13,849 nucleotides of DNA from UKL13-2 sp043756275 (GTDB lineage Bacteria > Pseudomonadota > Gammaproteobacteria > Burkholderiales > Usitatibacteraceae), in assembly GCA_043756275.1 (NCBI GenBank), contig JAYURJ010000101.1:1-13849 (forward strand), given 5' to 3'. Position 1 is the first letter of the stretch. Each line of letters starts with the position of its first letter. Positions 6,316 through 13,035 of the stretch are shown piece by piece. A model generated the notes under the pieces. That model saw nothing but the letters and a program-made list of their open reading frames with translations. It ran no database searches and was not told the origin of the DNA. The position numbers and the translations under genes were made by a program.

Positions 6316-6525
6316 TCAGACTTCTTTCACCGGTGTTGATGCGTTGGTTCCCTTAACAAGGTCAATACCGTGCAGACAGTCGGCCTTGTTGCGGTATCCC
6401 TCGCCACCGTTTGCAATCGGTTCGCCGTTTGATGAGACCAAACGCCAGCGCCAATCTTTGCTGCCCAGAATACCCAAGTTCGCGCCAATCAGCCCCGGCG
6501 ATTGTTGATAAATTTCAAAATGCAT
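6316..6525 (-). CDS. UPF0339/DUF1508 (YegP-like) small protein
   Basis: A 69-aa protein with one copy of the YegP-type repeat: the strand DWRWRLVSSNGEPIANGGEG followed by the helix YRNKADCLHGIDLVKG. The family pattern is WRWRLxxxNGxxIAxxxEGYxxKxxCxxGIxxVK. E. coli YegP has two such units, but single-unit members are common. The N-terminus (MHFEIYQQSPGLIGANLGI) is unlike the usual family start. Function of the family is unknown. GGGAG precedes the ATG by 5 bases. It is followed directly by the zinc-ribbon gene and is divergent from the 61-aa gene with only 11 bp between the two start codons. Confidence 0.82.
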   Translation of the reverse strand: MHFEIYQQSPGLIGANLGILGSKDWRWRLVSSNGEPIANGGEGYRNKADCLHGIDLVKGTNASTPVKEV

Positions 6526-6536
6526 GGAAACTCCCT

Positions 6537-6722
6537 ATGAATGAATACTGCGGTGAATACGACCATGACGGCCAACGTTGGGCGCTGAACATTTTTGCAA
6601 GCAATGAAGAAGATGCGATAAAGCGAGCCGAGGAAATCCGGGGATCGTTCCGGGTGCTGGGTAAATTGGAGTGCGTAATCCCATTCGGCAACGAACAGGA
6701 TACGCCGTTACCAACCAGCTAA
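6537..6722 (+). CDS. Small acidic hypothetical protein, 61 aa
   Basis: The product begins MNEYCGEYDHDGQRWALNIF and continues with ASNEEDAIKRAEEIRG and GKLECVIPF. The layout, a short strand with YxHDGxRW, then a helix with a DAxxR pattern and a closing strand ending in IP, matches small uncharacterised proteins often seen in phage and integrated-element gene sets. The open frame extends upstream to 6411, but that part runs across the UPF0339-like gene and is not protein-like, so 6537 is chosen. The Shine-Dalgarno is weak (GGAAA about 7 bases upstream). Two bases of its 5' leader region overlap the ribosome site of the divergent gene. Confidence 0.6.
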   Translation: MNEYCGEYDHDGQRWALNIFASNEEDAIKRAEEIRGSFRVLGKLECVIPFGNEQDTPLPTS

Positions 6723-6731
6723 AAAAAGTAT

Positions 6732-6760
6732 TTGACTGGACAATATTTACGTGTTACGAT
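6732..6760 (+). promoter_or_regulatory. Sigma-70 promoter for the two mini-ORFs
   Basis: TTGACT (6732-6737) and TACGAT (6755-6760) are separated by exactly 17 bp. The -35 box matches 5 of 6 and the -10 box matches 4 of 6 consensus positions including the key first T, second A and last T. Transcription would start near 6767, about 32 bases before the first mini-ORF. Confidence 0.65.
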
Positions 6761-6798
6761 CCGTCTGTCGTAGTGTGAAACAGAAGGAAGGCGAGAGA

Positions 6799-6885
6799 AT
6801 GAATAACTTGCTACACTCGACGCAGAACCGCCGCCTTACCTACGCGGCATTGATCGGCAAGGAATCGCAATGGTCGCAAAACTAA
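6799..6885 (+). CDS. Mini-ORF of 28 aa, possible leader peptide
   Basis: Reads MNNLLHSTQNRRLTYAALIG and ends KESQWSQN. It is preceded by a purine-rich GAAGGAAGGCGAGAG. It lies just after a good promoter, and its last 16 bases overlap the next ORF in a different frame, which suggests translational coupling or a leader-peptide role. Too short to identify. Confidence 0.4.
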   Translation: MNNLLHSTQNRRLTYAALIGKESQWSQN

Positions 6886-7031
6886 AACCGTTGAACATGA
6901 GTTTTGATGAGGCGCTTACGCGATTGGCGAAAGTGCCGAAGTCCAATAAGGTAGTAGAAAAGAAAGCTGTAAAAGAGAAACAGGCCGAAGCGGTTAAGAC
7001 GCCCCGACCTGCGGGTAAGAAGTCACCGTAA
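6870..7031 (+). CDS. Small basic protein of 53 aa, unknown function
   Basis: Reads MVAKLKPLNMSFDEALTRLA and KVPKSNKVVEKKAVKEKQAE, ending in a Pro/Lys-rich tail (KTPRPAGKKSP). AAGGA lies about 6 bases before the ATG at 6870, a good ribosome site. The segment MSFDEALTRLAKVPK resembles the amphipathic start of short proteins that occur in mobile elements. The rest is very rich in Lys, Ala, Glu and Val and is probably disordered. It shares a promoter with the 28-aa ORF and is followed by a strong terminator after about 110 bases of untranslated RNA. Confidence 0.6.
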   Translation: MVAKLKPLNMSFDEALTRLAKVPKSNKVVEKKAVKEKQAEAVKTPRPAGKKSP

Positions 7032-7143
7032 TAATGATTGGGCTTTAATAGCCATCTCTATAGCCTCCTGATCGGGATAATCCCCCCGACCTTGGGTTGC
7101 AGTAGCCAGCAGCGCGGGATTAGTGGGGTAACTGCCCACAATA

Positions 7144-7183
7144 GAAAGCCGATGTGCTGGTACACATCGGCTTTCGGTTTTTT
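7144..7183 (+). terminator. Intrinsic terminator of the mini-ORF unit
   Basis: A perfect 13-bp stem, GAAAGCCGATGTG (7144-7156) with CACATCGGCTTTC (7163-7175), has a 6-base loop and is followed by GGTTTTTT. The opposite strand lacks a T-run, so it acts rightwards. Confidence 0.9.
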
Positions 7184-7223
7184 GGTTGGTTGAGTTCATG
7201 GCCGAACAATAAAGCTGGGCCAG

Positions 7224-7250
7224 AAAAATTGCGCGTTACCTGCGGCGCAA
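7224..7250 (-). terminator. Probable terminator of the 194-aa hypothetical gene
   Basis: On the minus strand TTGCGC and GCGCAA (7250-7245 and 7234-7229) form a 6-bp stem with a 10-base loop, followed by TTTTT (7228-7224). It is 24 bases past the stop codon of the gene ending at 7274. The stem is short, so the call is moderate. Confidence 0.5.
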
Positions 7251-7273
7251 GTCACCGCAACTGCGGCGATTCT

Positions 7274-7858
7274 CTACTTAAGTAACTGTTTTGAAAGACT
7301 GAAAACCTTTTGTAAATTGCGCTCGGAAACGCCTTCGTTCCCATCATTCTTGTCTACCAAAGTGCGAATAAGCTCAGCCTCTGACTTGTAGTCGCGATGC
7401 TGGCGGCTTCCGCGCTCACCCTTGATGTACGCCAGCATTGCACCGACGATGCGGTGAAGGCTATCGCGCTCGCGGTCTCCAATAGGTGATTCTGGTGGCG
7501 AGAGTATTTGAGTTATAGCCACAGGTTTTACGGGCGGCGTGTAGCCCGCAAATGCAGTTGGCATCGACCACTTTAAATGCTTCGCCCAAGTTATAAATTG
7601 CGGAATTTCGATCTTGAATGTTAGTTTATCTCCAACAATTTGATTGGAATACAAACCGGGTTCATCTGGTCTGTACACTAGATGCTCAAGTGCGATTTCG
7701 GTGCGCTGCTGGTAAATATTCCACCCGTCTGGGTCTCTAAGCACCTGTTGAATACCGTACTCTTCAACTTGTTGCGGGTCGCGATCAATGCTCAGCAGTA
7801 CGCACGCACGCAATGATGCCCTCGGCATTTGGTTCCAGTAGGCCCAATCCACGCTCAT
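7274..7858 (-). CDS. Hypothetical protein, 194 aa, of an accessory-element type
   Basis: The ATG at 7858 (MSVDWAYWNQMPRASLRACV) has GGGGGTG about 6 bases upstream. An in-frame start at 7921 was rejected because the extra codons lie on a terminator hairpin. The N-terminal part (WNQMPRASLRACVLLSIDRDP) resembles the start of proteins described only as hypothetical in integrated elements. The centre has hydrophobic strands and FITWAKHLKWSMPTAF. The C-terminal part (RERDSLHRIVGAMLAYIKG; then GVSERNLQKVFSLSKQLLK) resembles a helix-turn-helix-like tail seen in many such proteins. It has no signal peptide or membrane segment. It is separated from the TPP enzyme gene by a terminator and is thus independently transcribed. 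No function can be assigned. Confidence 0.72.
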   Translation of the reverse strand: MSVDWAYWNQMPRASLRACVLLSIDRDPQQVEEYGIQQVLRDPDGWNIYQQRTEIALEHLVYRPDEPGLYSNQIVGDKLTFKIEIPQFITWAKHLKWSMPTAFAGYTPPVKPVAITQILSPPESPIGDRERDSLHRIVGAMLAYIKGERGSRQHRDYKSEAELIRTLVDKNDGNEGVSERNLQKVFSLSKQLLK

Positions 7859-7891
7859 TTGACACCCCCTTAGTACCAAGTATGCACCAAC

Positions 7892-7914
7892 AAAAAAACC
7901 CGCATCAGCGGGCC
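7892..7914 (-). terminator. Terminator downstream of the TPP enzyme gene
   Basis: On the minus strand CCCGC, a TGAT loop and GCGGG form a hairpin that is followed by seven T (7898-7892) and preceded by AAAAGG. It is about 90 bases after the stop codon of the TPP enzyme gene and just before the hypothetical gene starting at 7858. The 5-bp stem is short but GC-rich. Confidence 0.7.
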
Positions 7915-7984
7915 TTTTCAACCTAACGAGGGACTATCTTGTCCGCCTATCTATATGATTACCCATTTTCCCTCCAAATCCCTC

Positions 7985-8001
7985 GCCAGTTCTAGAGTTT
8001 A
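7985..8001 (+). repeat. Right copy of the 17-bp direct repeat
   Basis: GCCAGTTCTAGAGTTTA, 15/17 identical to 3301-3317. It ends 4 bases before the stop codon of the TPP enzyme gene, where an insertion that spares the gene could have occurred. Confidence 0.45.
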
Positions 8002-8005
8002 AATT

Positions 8006-9691
8006 TTATGCCTTCTGCGCCGCCTCCCGAATCGCCTGCAAAGTCGTATTCGGCGATATCGCCTCCGGATCAATCCGAATCTCGATCAACGCAGGTTTAC
8101 CGGCCCTCATCGCACGCTCAAACGCAGGCGCAAACTCCGCCGTGTTCTCCACCACCTCCCCACTCGCGCCAAACGCGCGCGCGTACGCGGCGAAATCGGG
8201 ATTGACCAGCGCCGTCCCATGTACGTGGCCGGGGAATTCGCGTTCCTGATGCATGCGGATGGTGCCGTACATATTGTTATTGACGACGATGAAAATCACA
8301 TTGAGCTGGTATTGCACCGCCGTGGCGAGCTCTTGTCCGGTCATGAGAAAGCAGCCATCACCGGCGAACGCGACCACGACGCGATCTGGATGCACGGCTT
8401 TGGCCGCGACTGCCGCAGGCACACCGTAGCCCATCGCGCCGGAAGTCGGTGCGAGCTGTGTGCGAAAGCGGCGGTAGCGATGGAAGCGGTGCACCCAGGT
8501 GGCGTAGTTGCCAGCACCGTTGGTAAGAATCGCGTCGGCTGGCAATACGCTTTCGAGGTGCTGCATCACGTCCCACATCTGCACGGCACCCGGAATGGTT
8601 TTCTGCGTCTGCCACGCTTTGTAATCGGCATTGGCTTCCGGCACCGTCGTTTCTACCCCGGCTTGCGCTACCCGAGGCAATGCGGCAAGGGCTTTCGCCA
8701 TCGCGGCCATGGTGGCATTGATCATCAGGTCGGCTTGATAGACGCGGCCAAGTTCCTCGGCACCGGCGTGGATGTGTACCAGTGTTTGCGCGGTTTCTGC
8801 TGCATTCGCAGGTTCGATGAGCGTGTAGCCGCTGGTGGTCATCTCACCCAGCCTTGGGCCGATGGCGATGATCAAGTCCGCCGCCTTGATGCGCGCAGCG
8901 AGTTTGGGATTAATGCCGATGCCCACGTCACCGGCGTAATTCGGATGGGCGTTGTCGAACAAATCCTGAAAGCGGAATGCGCAGCCAATTGGGATTTTTT
9001 GTGTCTCGGCAAAATGCTGCAAATCCGCGCAGGCCTCGGTGTGCCAGCCGCTGCCACCGGCAATCACAAATGGTTTTTTTGCTTTGGATAGCAGGCCGGA
9101 GAGCCGCGCTAATGCTTGTTCTCCGGGCGATGTTTCAATGCGCTGCCACGCGCGCGCATCGGCAACTGTGGCGGTTGCCGATAGCATGTCTTCCGGCAGC
9201 GCCAGCACCACCGGCCCCATGCGCCCGGAGGTTGCGACCTGATACGCGTGCGCGATGAATTCCGGGATGCGATCAGCGCGGTCGATCTGCGCAACCCATT
9301 TCGCCATTTGGCCAAACATGCGGCGGTAATCAATTTCCTGAAACGCTTCGCGCTCGACAAAATCGCTGCCGACCTGGCCGATGAAGAGAATCATCGGTGT
9401 CGAATCCTGAAACGCGGTGTGCACGCCAATGGAGGCGTTGGTCGCACCGGGCCCGCGCGTGACCAGACAAATACCGGGTCTGCCGGTTAATTTGCCGTAG
9501 GCTTCGGCCATGTTGGCGGCACCAGATTCGTGACGGCAGGTGATGAGTCGGATGCTGTCGCGGTGTTCATACAATGCGTCGAGCACCGGCAGATAGCTTT
9601 CGCCGGGCACACAGAATGCAATATCGGCGCCATGAATTTTGAGTTGATCGACGAGAATTTTCCCGCCGCTACGAGGTTGTTTGATAGTCAT
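8006..9691 (-). CDS. Thiamine-pyrophosphate-dependent enzyme, acetolactate-synthase large-subunit-like
   Basis: A 561-aa protein with the three-domain TPP enzyme fold. The N-terminal Pyr domain has the catalytic glutamate in CRHESGAANMAEAYG (E55) and VTRGPGATNA. A central domain follows (FVIAGGSGW; ADLIIAIGPRLGEMTTSGY). The C-terminal PP domain carries the TPP/Mg motif GDGCFLMTGQELATAVQYQ (G444) ending in VVNNNMYG (about 470-476). Length is normal for the family (550-590 aa). The motif around NNNMYGTIRMHQEREFPG differs from classical IlvB/IlvI (NNQYLGMVRQ), and no IlvN/IlvH regulatory subunit is nearby, so it is probably not the housekeeping acetohydroxyacid synthase; another 2-oxoacid decarboxylase or carboligase activity is likely. 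Its start overlaps the stop of the TraB/GumN gene (ATGA), so the two are translated together. Confidence 0.9.
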   Translation of the reverse strand: MTIKQPRSGGKILVDQLKIHGADIAFCVPGESYLPVLDALYEHRDSIRLITCRHESGAANMAEAYGKLTGRPGICLVTRGPGATNASIGVHTAFQDSTPMILFIGQVGSDFVEREAFQEIDYRRMFGQMAKWVAQIDRADRIPEFIAHAYQVATSGRMGPVVLALPEDMLSATATVADARAWQRIETSPGEQALARLSGLLSKAKKPFVIAGGSGWHTEACADLQHFAETQKIPIGCAFRFQDLFDNAHPNYAGDVGIGINPKLAARIKAADLIIAIGPRLGEMTTSGYTLIEPANAAETAQTLVHIHAGAEELGRVYQADLMINATMAAMAKALAALPRVAQAGVETTVPEANADYKAWQTQKTIPGAVQMWDVMQHLESVLPADAILTNGAGNYATWVHRFHRYRRFRTQLAPTSGAMGYGVPAAVAAKAVHPDRVVVAFAGDGCFLMTGQELATAVQYQLNVIFIVVNNNMYGTIRMHQEREFPGHVHGTALVNPDFAAYARAFGASGEVVENTAEFAPAFERAMRAGKPALIEIRIDPEAISPNTTLQAIREAAQKA

Positions 9692-10707
9692 AGCTGCTTC
9701 ACTTCAAAGCCGCGCGCCTTCAGCATTTCCACCAGTCCGCGCTGCCCGACCAGATGCAGCGAGCCGACCGCGACAAAATGTGGTGTGCGACCGGCCAGAT
9801 AGTCTTCAATTTTTTTCAGCATCGCCGGATGGCGGCTGTACAGCAACACCTCATCGAGTTGGTCCGACATGCGCATGCCTTTGTTCACGTCGCGGGTCAC
9901 GTCCTGCATCAGTTTCACATCGCCGGTCTGCCAGGCATTCACCATGCCCGTCACCTGATCGGGTGATTTGCCGGATTCCAGCACGCTGATCGCGTTATCC
10001 AGAAACGCCTCCTGCAACATCGGCGACATGCCGTTCAACATCTTCAATTGCCCCAGTTGCGATTCAAGCTCCAACACCGGTTTGCGGTCATCCTTCGCCT
10101 TGGCGATCAAATATCCATCGACGCCGAGATTCATGTCATAGCCAAGCTTCGAAAATTCGGCGATCGACAAAAACCCGCCAATGAGAAAGGGCTTCATCGG
10201 CTTCACGGCTTCGAGCGGAATATTCAATCGCGCCAACTGCGTTTTGAGCCGATCAAATATTGGCATCGGAATATGTTTATCAAGGCTATCTGGCGCTTTG
10301 TAGTTGATGATCTTGTCGATGTCAGCCAAACCATCGCTGCTGGAAATGTCTGCCTCGACAACAAGCGCCTGCGATTGCTTCAGTGCGGCCTCGACCTGTG
10401 GCTGCAAAGGATAAAACGCGCGCTTGCCGACGTGAATCGTGCCGAACAGATAAATCACGTTTGTCTTTGATTTGACTTCCCAGAGAAATGATTTGGCAGC
10501 GCCCGAAGCTGTCACGCCCGCCTCAGGTTTGGCCGGGGCGGCGGTGGAGGATTTGTCCCCTACGGCTGGCTTGGTGGGGTCATAAGCGACTGCTACCGCC
10601 GCAGGCGCTACACTTTGCGGCACAGCGGCAGCGGCTCGCGCGGCTGGCATCAGAAAAAACACGAGGACGCTCAGGAAAAGCGCATGAAATGGATGTGAAA
10701 GTTTCAT
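9688..10707 (-). CDS. TraB/GumN-family secreted protein (TIKI-like fold)
   Basis: A 339-aa exported protein. The N-terminus has a signal peptide (LSHPFHALFLSVLVFFLMPAARA) followed by an Ala/Pro-rich linker of about 45 residues. The TraB/GumN domain begins at FLWEVKSKTNVIYLFGTIHV, with the first conserved histidine at about residue 92 (GTIHVG). It ends with the second conserved motif HFVAVGSLHLVGQRGLVEML (H about 318). In the distantly related eukaryotic TIKI proteins these histidine motifs belong to a metal-dependent protease site; bacterial members have no proven role. The ATG at 10707 is preferred over an in-frame TTG 9 bases upstream; neither has a strong Shine-Dalgarno. It is divergent from the PhnD-like genes and coupled to the TPP enzyme gene by a 4-bp overlap. 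Confidence 0.88.
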   Translation of the reverse strand: MKLSHPFHALFLSVLVFFLMPAARAAAAVPQSVAPAAVAVAYDPTKPAVGDKSSTAAPAKPEAGVTASGAAKSFLWEVKSKTNVIYLFGTIHVGKRAFYPLQPQVEAALKQSQALVVEADISSSDGLADIDKIINYKAPDSLDKHIPMPIFDRLKTQLARLNIPLEAVKPMKPFLIGGFLSIAEFSKLGYDMNLGVDGYLIAKAKDDRKPVLELESQLGQLKMLNGMSPMLQEAFLDNAISVLESGKSPDQVTGMVNAWQTGDVKLMQDVTRDVNKGMRMSDQLDEVLLYSRHPAMLKKIEDYLAGRTPHFVAVGSLHLVGQRGLVEMLKARGFEVKQL

Positions 10708-10807
10708 CGGCCACAATCAACAAAATAAAACCCGAACAGTGACACATCGCTGAGCCTATATCAACTCACCCAGCATTCTTGCAACTGCGCATCTTGATAG
10801 CGAAGAT

Positions 10808-10816
10808 TGCTAGAAT
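10808..10816 (+). promoter_or_regulatory. Candidate extended -10 promoter of the phosphonate-type operon
   Basis: TGCTAGAAT matches the extended -10 pattern TGnTATAAT with one difference in the hexamer, 27 bases before the ATG at 10844. No good -35 box is at the normal spacing. No pho-box-like direct repeats were recognised in the 136 bp between the divergent starts. Confidence 0.4.
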
Positions 10817-10843
10817 AACTGCACAACTATCTGAGGAGAAATC

Positions 10844-11899
10844 ATGTGGAACACCAATAAAATCATTCCTGCTCTGTCCGCCGTTGCGTCGGTGCTGCTC
10901 GCGCTGCTGTTGCCTGCCGGAAATGCCCAGGCGCAAGAATGCAAAAATCGTGGCGAGCTCGATGCCATGTTTTGCGACGAAAACAAGGACATGGTTGCCG
11001 ATACGCCGAAAGACGCGAAGAAGCTGAAGAACCCCTCCACTATCGTCTTCACCTATACGCCGGTCGAAGACCCAGCCGTTTACGAAAAAGTATTCGCGCC
11101 GTTCACCGAATATTTGGGCAAGTGCCTGACCAAAAAAGTGGTGTTCTATCAAGTGCAATCGAACGCCGCTGAAATCGAGGCGATGCGGTCGGGGCGATTG
11201 CATGTCGGCGGTTTCTCAACCGGCCCCACTGCCTTCGCTGTAAACCTCGCAGGTGCGGTGCCGTTCGCGGTCAAAGGCGACGCCAAGGAATTCCAGGGCT
11301 ATAACCTGATCGTGATAGTGAAAAAATCCTCGCCTTTCATGAAACTTGCTGATCTTAAAGGCAAGAAAGTCGCGCACACCGCACCATCATCAAACTCGGG
11401 CCATATGGCACCGATGTCGCTGTTCCCGGCCGAAGGATTGGCACCTGAGAAAGATTACAAAATTCTTTTTTCGGGCAAGCACGATCAAAGCGTCATGGGC
11501 GTGAATTCCGGCGATTACGATGCAGCCGCGGTGGCATCTGACGTTTACCATCGCATGGCATCGCGGGGACAGATCAAAGAGGACGATTTCCGCATCATCT
11601 ATGTAAGCCAGAAATTCCCGACTTCCAGCTTCGCGTACGCACATGATCTCGAACCCGAGCTGGCCAAGAAAATGGTGAAGTGCTTTTACGATTATCGCTA
11701 CACGCCTGAAATGCAAAAAGCATTTGATGGGGCAGATCGCTTCTTTCCGGTGACCTTCCAGAAAGACTGGGACGTTGTGCGCAAAGTTGCCGAAGGTTCT
11801 GGTGAAGCATTTAACCGCGCCAATTACGACAAACAAACCGCCAAAGAAGCCGAGGCCGCCAGGAAAAAGGCGGAAGACGCCGCCAAGGGTAAGAAATAG
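10844..11899 (+). CDS. PhnD-like phosphonate/phosphite-type ABC transporter substrate-binding protein, copy 1
   Basis: A 351-aa periplasmic binding protein. AGGAGA precedes the ATG by a good distance. Signal peptide at residues 1-30 (cleavage near AQA). The mature protein shows the PhnD/PtxB-type order: IVFTYTPVEDPAVYEKVFAP, FTEYLGKC, EIEAMRSGRLHVGGFSTGPT, FMKLADLKGKKVAHTAPSSN, SGHMAP and SGKHDQSVMGVNSGDYDAAA. The SSNSG motif (182-186) and the His-Asp at 213-214 lie where this family contacts the phosphonate group. Four cysteines (33, 44, 94, 280) are shared with copy 2 and could form two disulfides. The last 25 residues are a charged Lys/Ala/Glu tail. It is the first gene of an operon with a second binding protein and a PhnC-like ATPase. 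The exact ligand (phosphonate, phosphite, phosphate or another oxyanion) cannot be read from the sequence. Confidence 0.9.
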   Translation: MWNTNKIIPALSAVASVLLALLLPAGNAQAQECKNRGELDAMFCDENKDMVADTPKDAKKLKNPSTIVFTYTPVEDPAVYEKVFAPFTEYLGKCLTKKVVFYQVQSNAAEIEAMRSGRLHVGGFSTGPTAFAVNLAGAVPFAVKGDAKEFQGYNLIVIVKKSSPFMKLADLKGKKVAHTAPSSNSGHMAPMSLFPAEGLAPEKDYKILFSGKHDQSVMGVNSGDYDAAAVASDVYHRMASRGQIKEDDFRIIYVSQKFPTSSFAYAHDLEPELAKKMVKCFYDYRYTPEMQKAFDGADRFFPVTFQKDWDVVRKVAEGSGEAFNRANYDKQTAKEAEAARKKAEDAAKGKK

Positions 11900-11917
11900 C
11901 AGCATTCATCGTTTGCC

Positions 11918-11996
11918 ATCACCCTCTCCAGCATGAGAGGAATACTCTTTTATTCCCTCTCCCCGTAATGGGGAGAGGGTTAGGGTGAGGGGATGT
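11918..11996 (+). repeat. REP-like palindromic element between the two PhnD-like genes
   Basis: The core is a perfect 10-bp stem, CCCTCTCCCC (11955-11964) and GGGGAGAGGG (11970-11979), with a GTAAT loop, followed by TTAGGGTGAGGGG. A second small hairpin, CCTCTC (11923-11928) with GAGAGG (11935-11940), precedes it. CCCTCTCC/GGGAGAGGGTTAGGGTGAGGG elements are widespread dispersed repeats in proteobacteria. There is no T-run, so it is not an intrinsic terminator, but the structure could stabilise or attenuate the operon mRNA between copies 1 and 2. Confidence 0.75.
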
Positions 11997-12012
11997 CAAA
12001 GAAACATCACAC

Positions 12013-13035
12013 ATGATTAAGTTTCTGACTGTCGCATTTTTGACTGTTGCCACCCTACCCGCGTGGCCTCAGGACACCTGCAAACACCGCGGTGATCTCG
12101 ACGCACTCTACTGTGACGAAGACGGCAACATGACCGCCGACGCGCCGACGAATCCGAAGAAATTAAAAAATCCTGCTAGTTTGATGCTCAGTTATTCGCC
12201 ACAGGAAGACAGTGTGGTCTATGAAAAGCTGTGGACACCTTACGTCGATCACATGAAATCATGCACCGGAAAACCAGTACGCTTCCTGCCCGTTTATTCC
12301 AGCGCAGCGACCGTGGAGGCATTGCGTTCCGGTCGTATTCAGTTGAGCCTGTTGTCGGCGGGCGATACGCCGTTTGCTGTCAATATCGGCGGTGCTGTGC
12401 CGATCGCAGTCCACGGTACTGCGAAGGACGGCATTGCCGCTTATCACCTCATTGTGGTGGTCAAAAAGGACAGCCCGTTCAAAACGCTCGCCGATTTGAA
12501 GGGCAAACGGATCGCGCATGTGTCGCCTTCTTCCAATTCCGGCAATCTCGCGCCACGCGCCTTGTTTCCAAAAGAGGGACTTGTCCCCGATAAAGACTAC
12601 AAGGTGCTCTATTCCGGCAAACACGATAATTCCGTGTCAGGTGTGCTTAGCGGTGACTACGACGCTGGTGCGGTGGCAGACGACGTGTTGATTCGCATGC
12701 TCCAGCGCGGCGTACTCAAACCTGATGAGCTGCGGATTATTTACAAGAGCCAACCTTTTCCGGCGGGCAGCCTCGCGGTTGCGCATGACCTTGATCCCCA
12801 ATTGAAGAAAAAAATCATCGATTGCACATTTACGTTCCGTTTTCCCACCGAACTTTCCGCCGCATTTCGTGGCCCGGATCGATTTGTGCCGCTCGATTAC
12901 AAACGCGATTACACGTCAGTGCGCAATGTTGCAGAAGCGAGCGGAGAATTATTAAATCGCGCCGGCTTTGATGCACGCAAAGCGCGCGAACAGGAATTAG
13001 AAAAGAAAAAAACCGGGGACGCTGCAAAAAAATGA
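12013..13035 (+). CDS. PhnD-like phosphonate/phosphite-type ABC transporter substrate-binding protein, copy 2
   Basis: A 340-aa paralogue of the preceding gene. Shared blocks include CKxRGxLDAxxCDE, KKLKNP, EALRSGRI, FAVNIGGAVP, LADLKGKRIAHVSPSSNSG, PDKDYKVLYSGKHDNSVSGV and SGDYDAGAVADDV. The four cysteines (23, 34, 84, 271) are all kept. Signal peptide at about 1-20 (MIKFLTVAFLTVATLPAWPQ). The ligand-facing regions differ, for example FSTGPTAF in copy 1 against LSAGDTPF here, which allows for a different ligand or affinity. No good Shine-Dalgarno precedes this ATG. The stop codon overlaps the ATG of the ATPase gene (ATGA). The charged C-terminal tail is also kept. Confidence 0.9.
   Translation: MIKFLTVAFLTVATLPAWPQDTCKHRGDLDALYCDEDGNMTADAPTNPKKLKNPASLMLSYSPQEDSVVYEKLWTPYVDHMKSCTGKPVRFLPVYSSAATVEALRSGRIQLSLLSAGDTPFAVNIGGAVPIAVHGTAKDGIAAYHLIVVVKKDSPFKTLADLKGKRIAHVSPSSNSGNLAPRALFPKEGLVPDKDYKVLYSGKHDNSVSGVLSGDYDAGAVADDVLIRMLQRGVLKPDELRIIYKSQPFPAGSLAVAHDLDPQLKKKIIDCTFTFRFPTELSAAFRGPDRFVPLDYKRDYTSVRNVAEASGELLNRAGFDARKAREQELEKKKTGDAAKK

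Noticed and set aside
7859..7921. Longer N-terminus for the 194-aa hypothetical protein (MKRPADAGFFVGAYLV)
   Set aside because: These codons lie on a terminator hairpin with a T-run and have no ribosome site, while 7858 has GGGGGTG at the proper distance.
8219..9091. Plus-strand open frame of 290 aa
   Set aside because: It lies wholly opposite the TPP enzyme gene; the His/Arg/Gly-rich product is the usual antisense shadow of a GC-rich gene.
11900..12012. Terminator between the two PhnD-like genes
   Set aside because: The palindrome has no T-run and matches a dispersed REP-like repeat, so co-transcription of the two genes is more likely.
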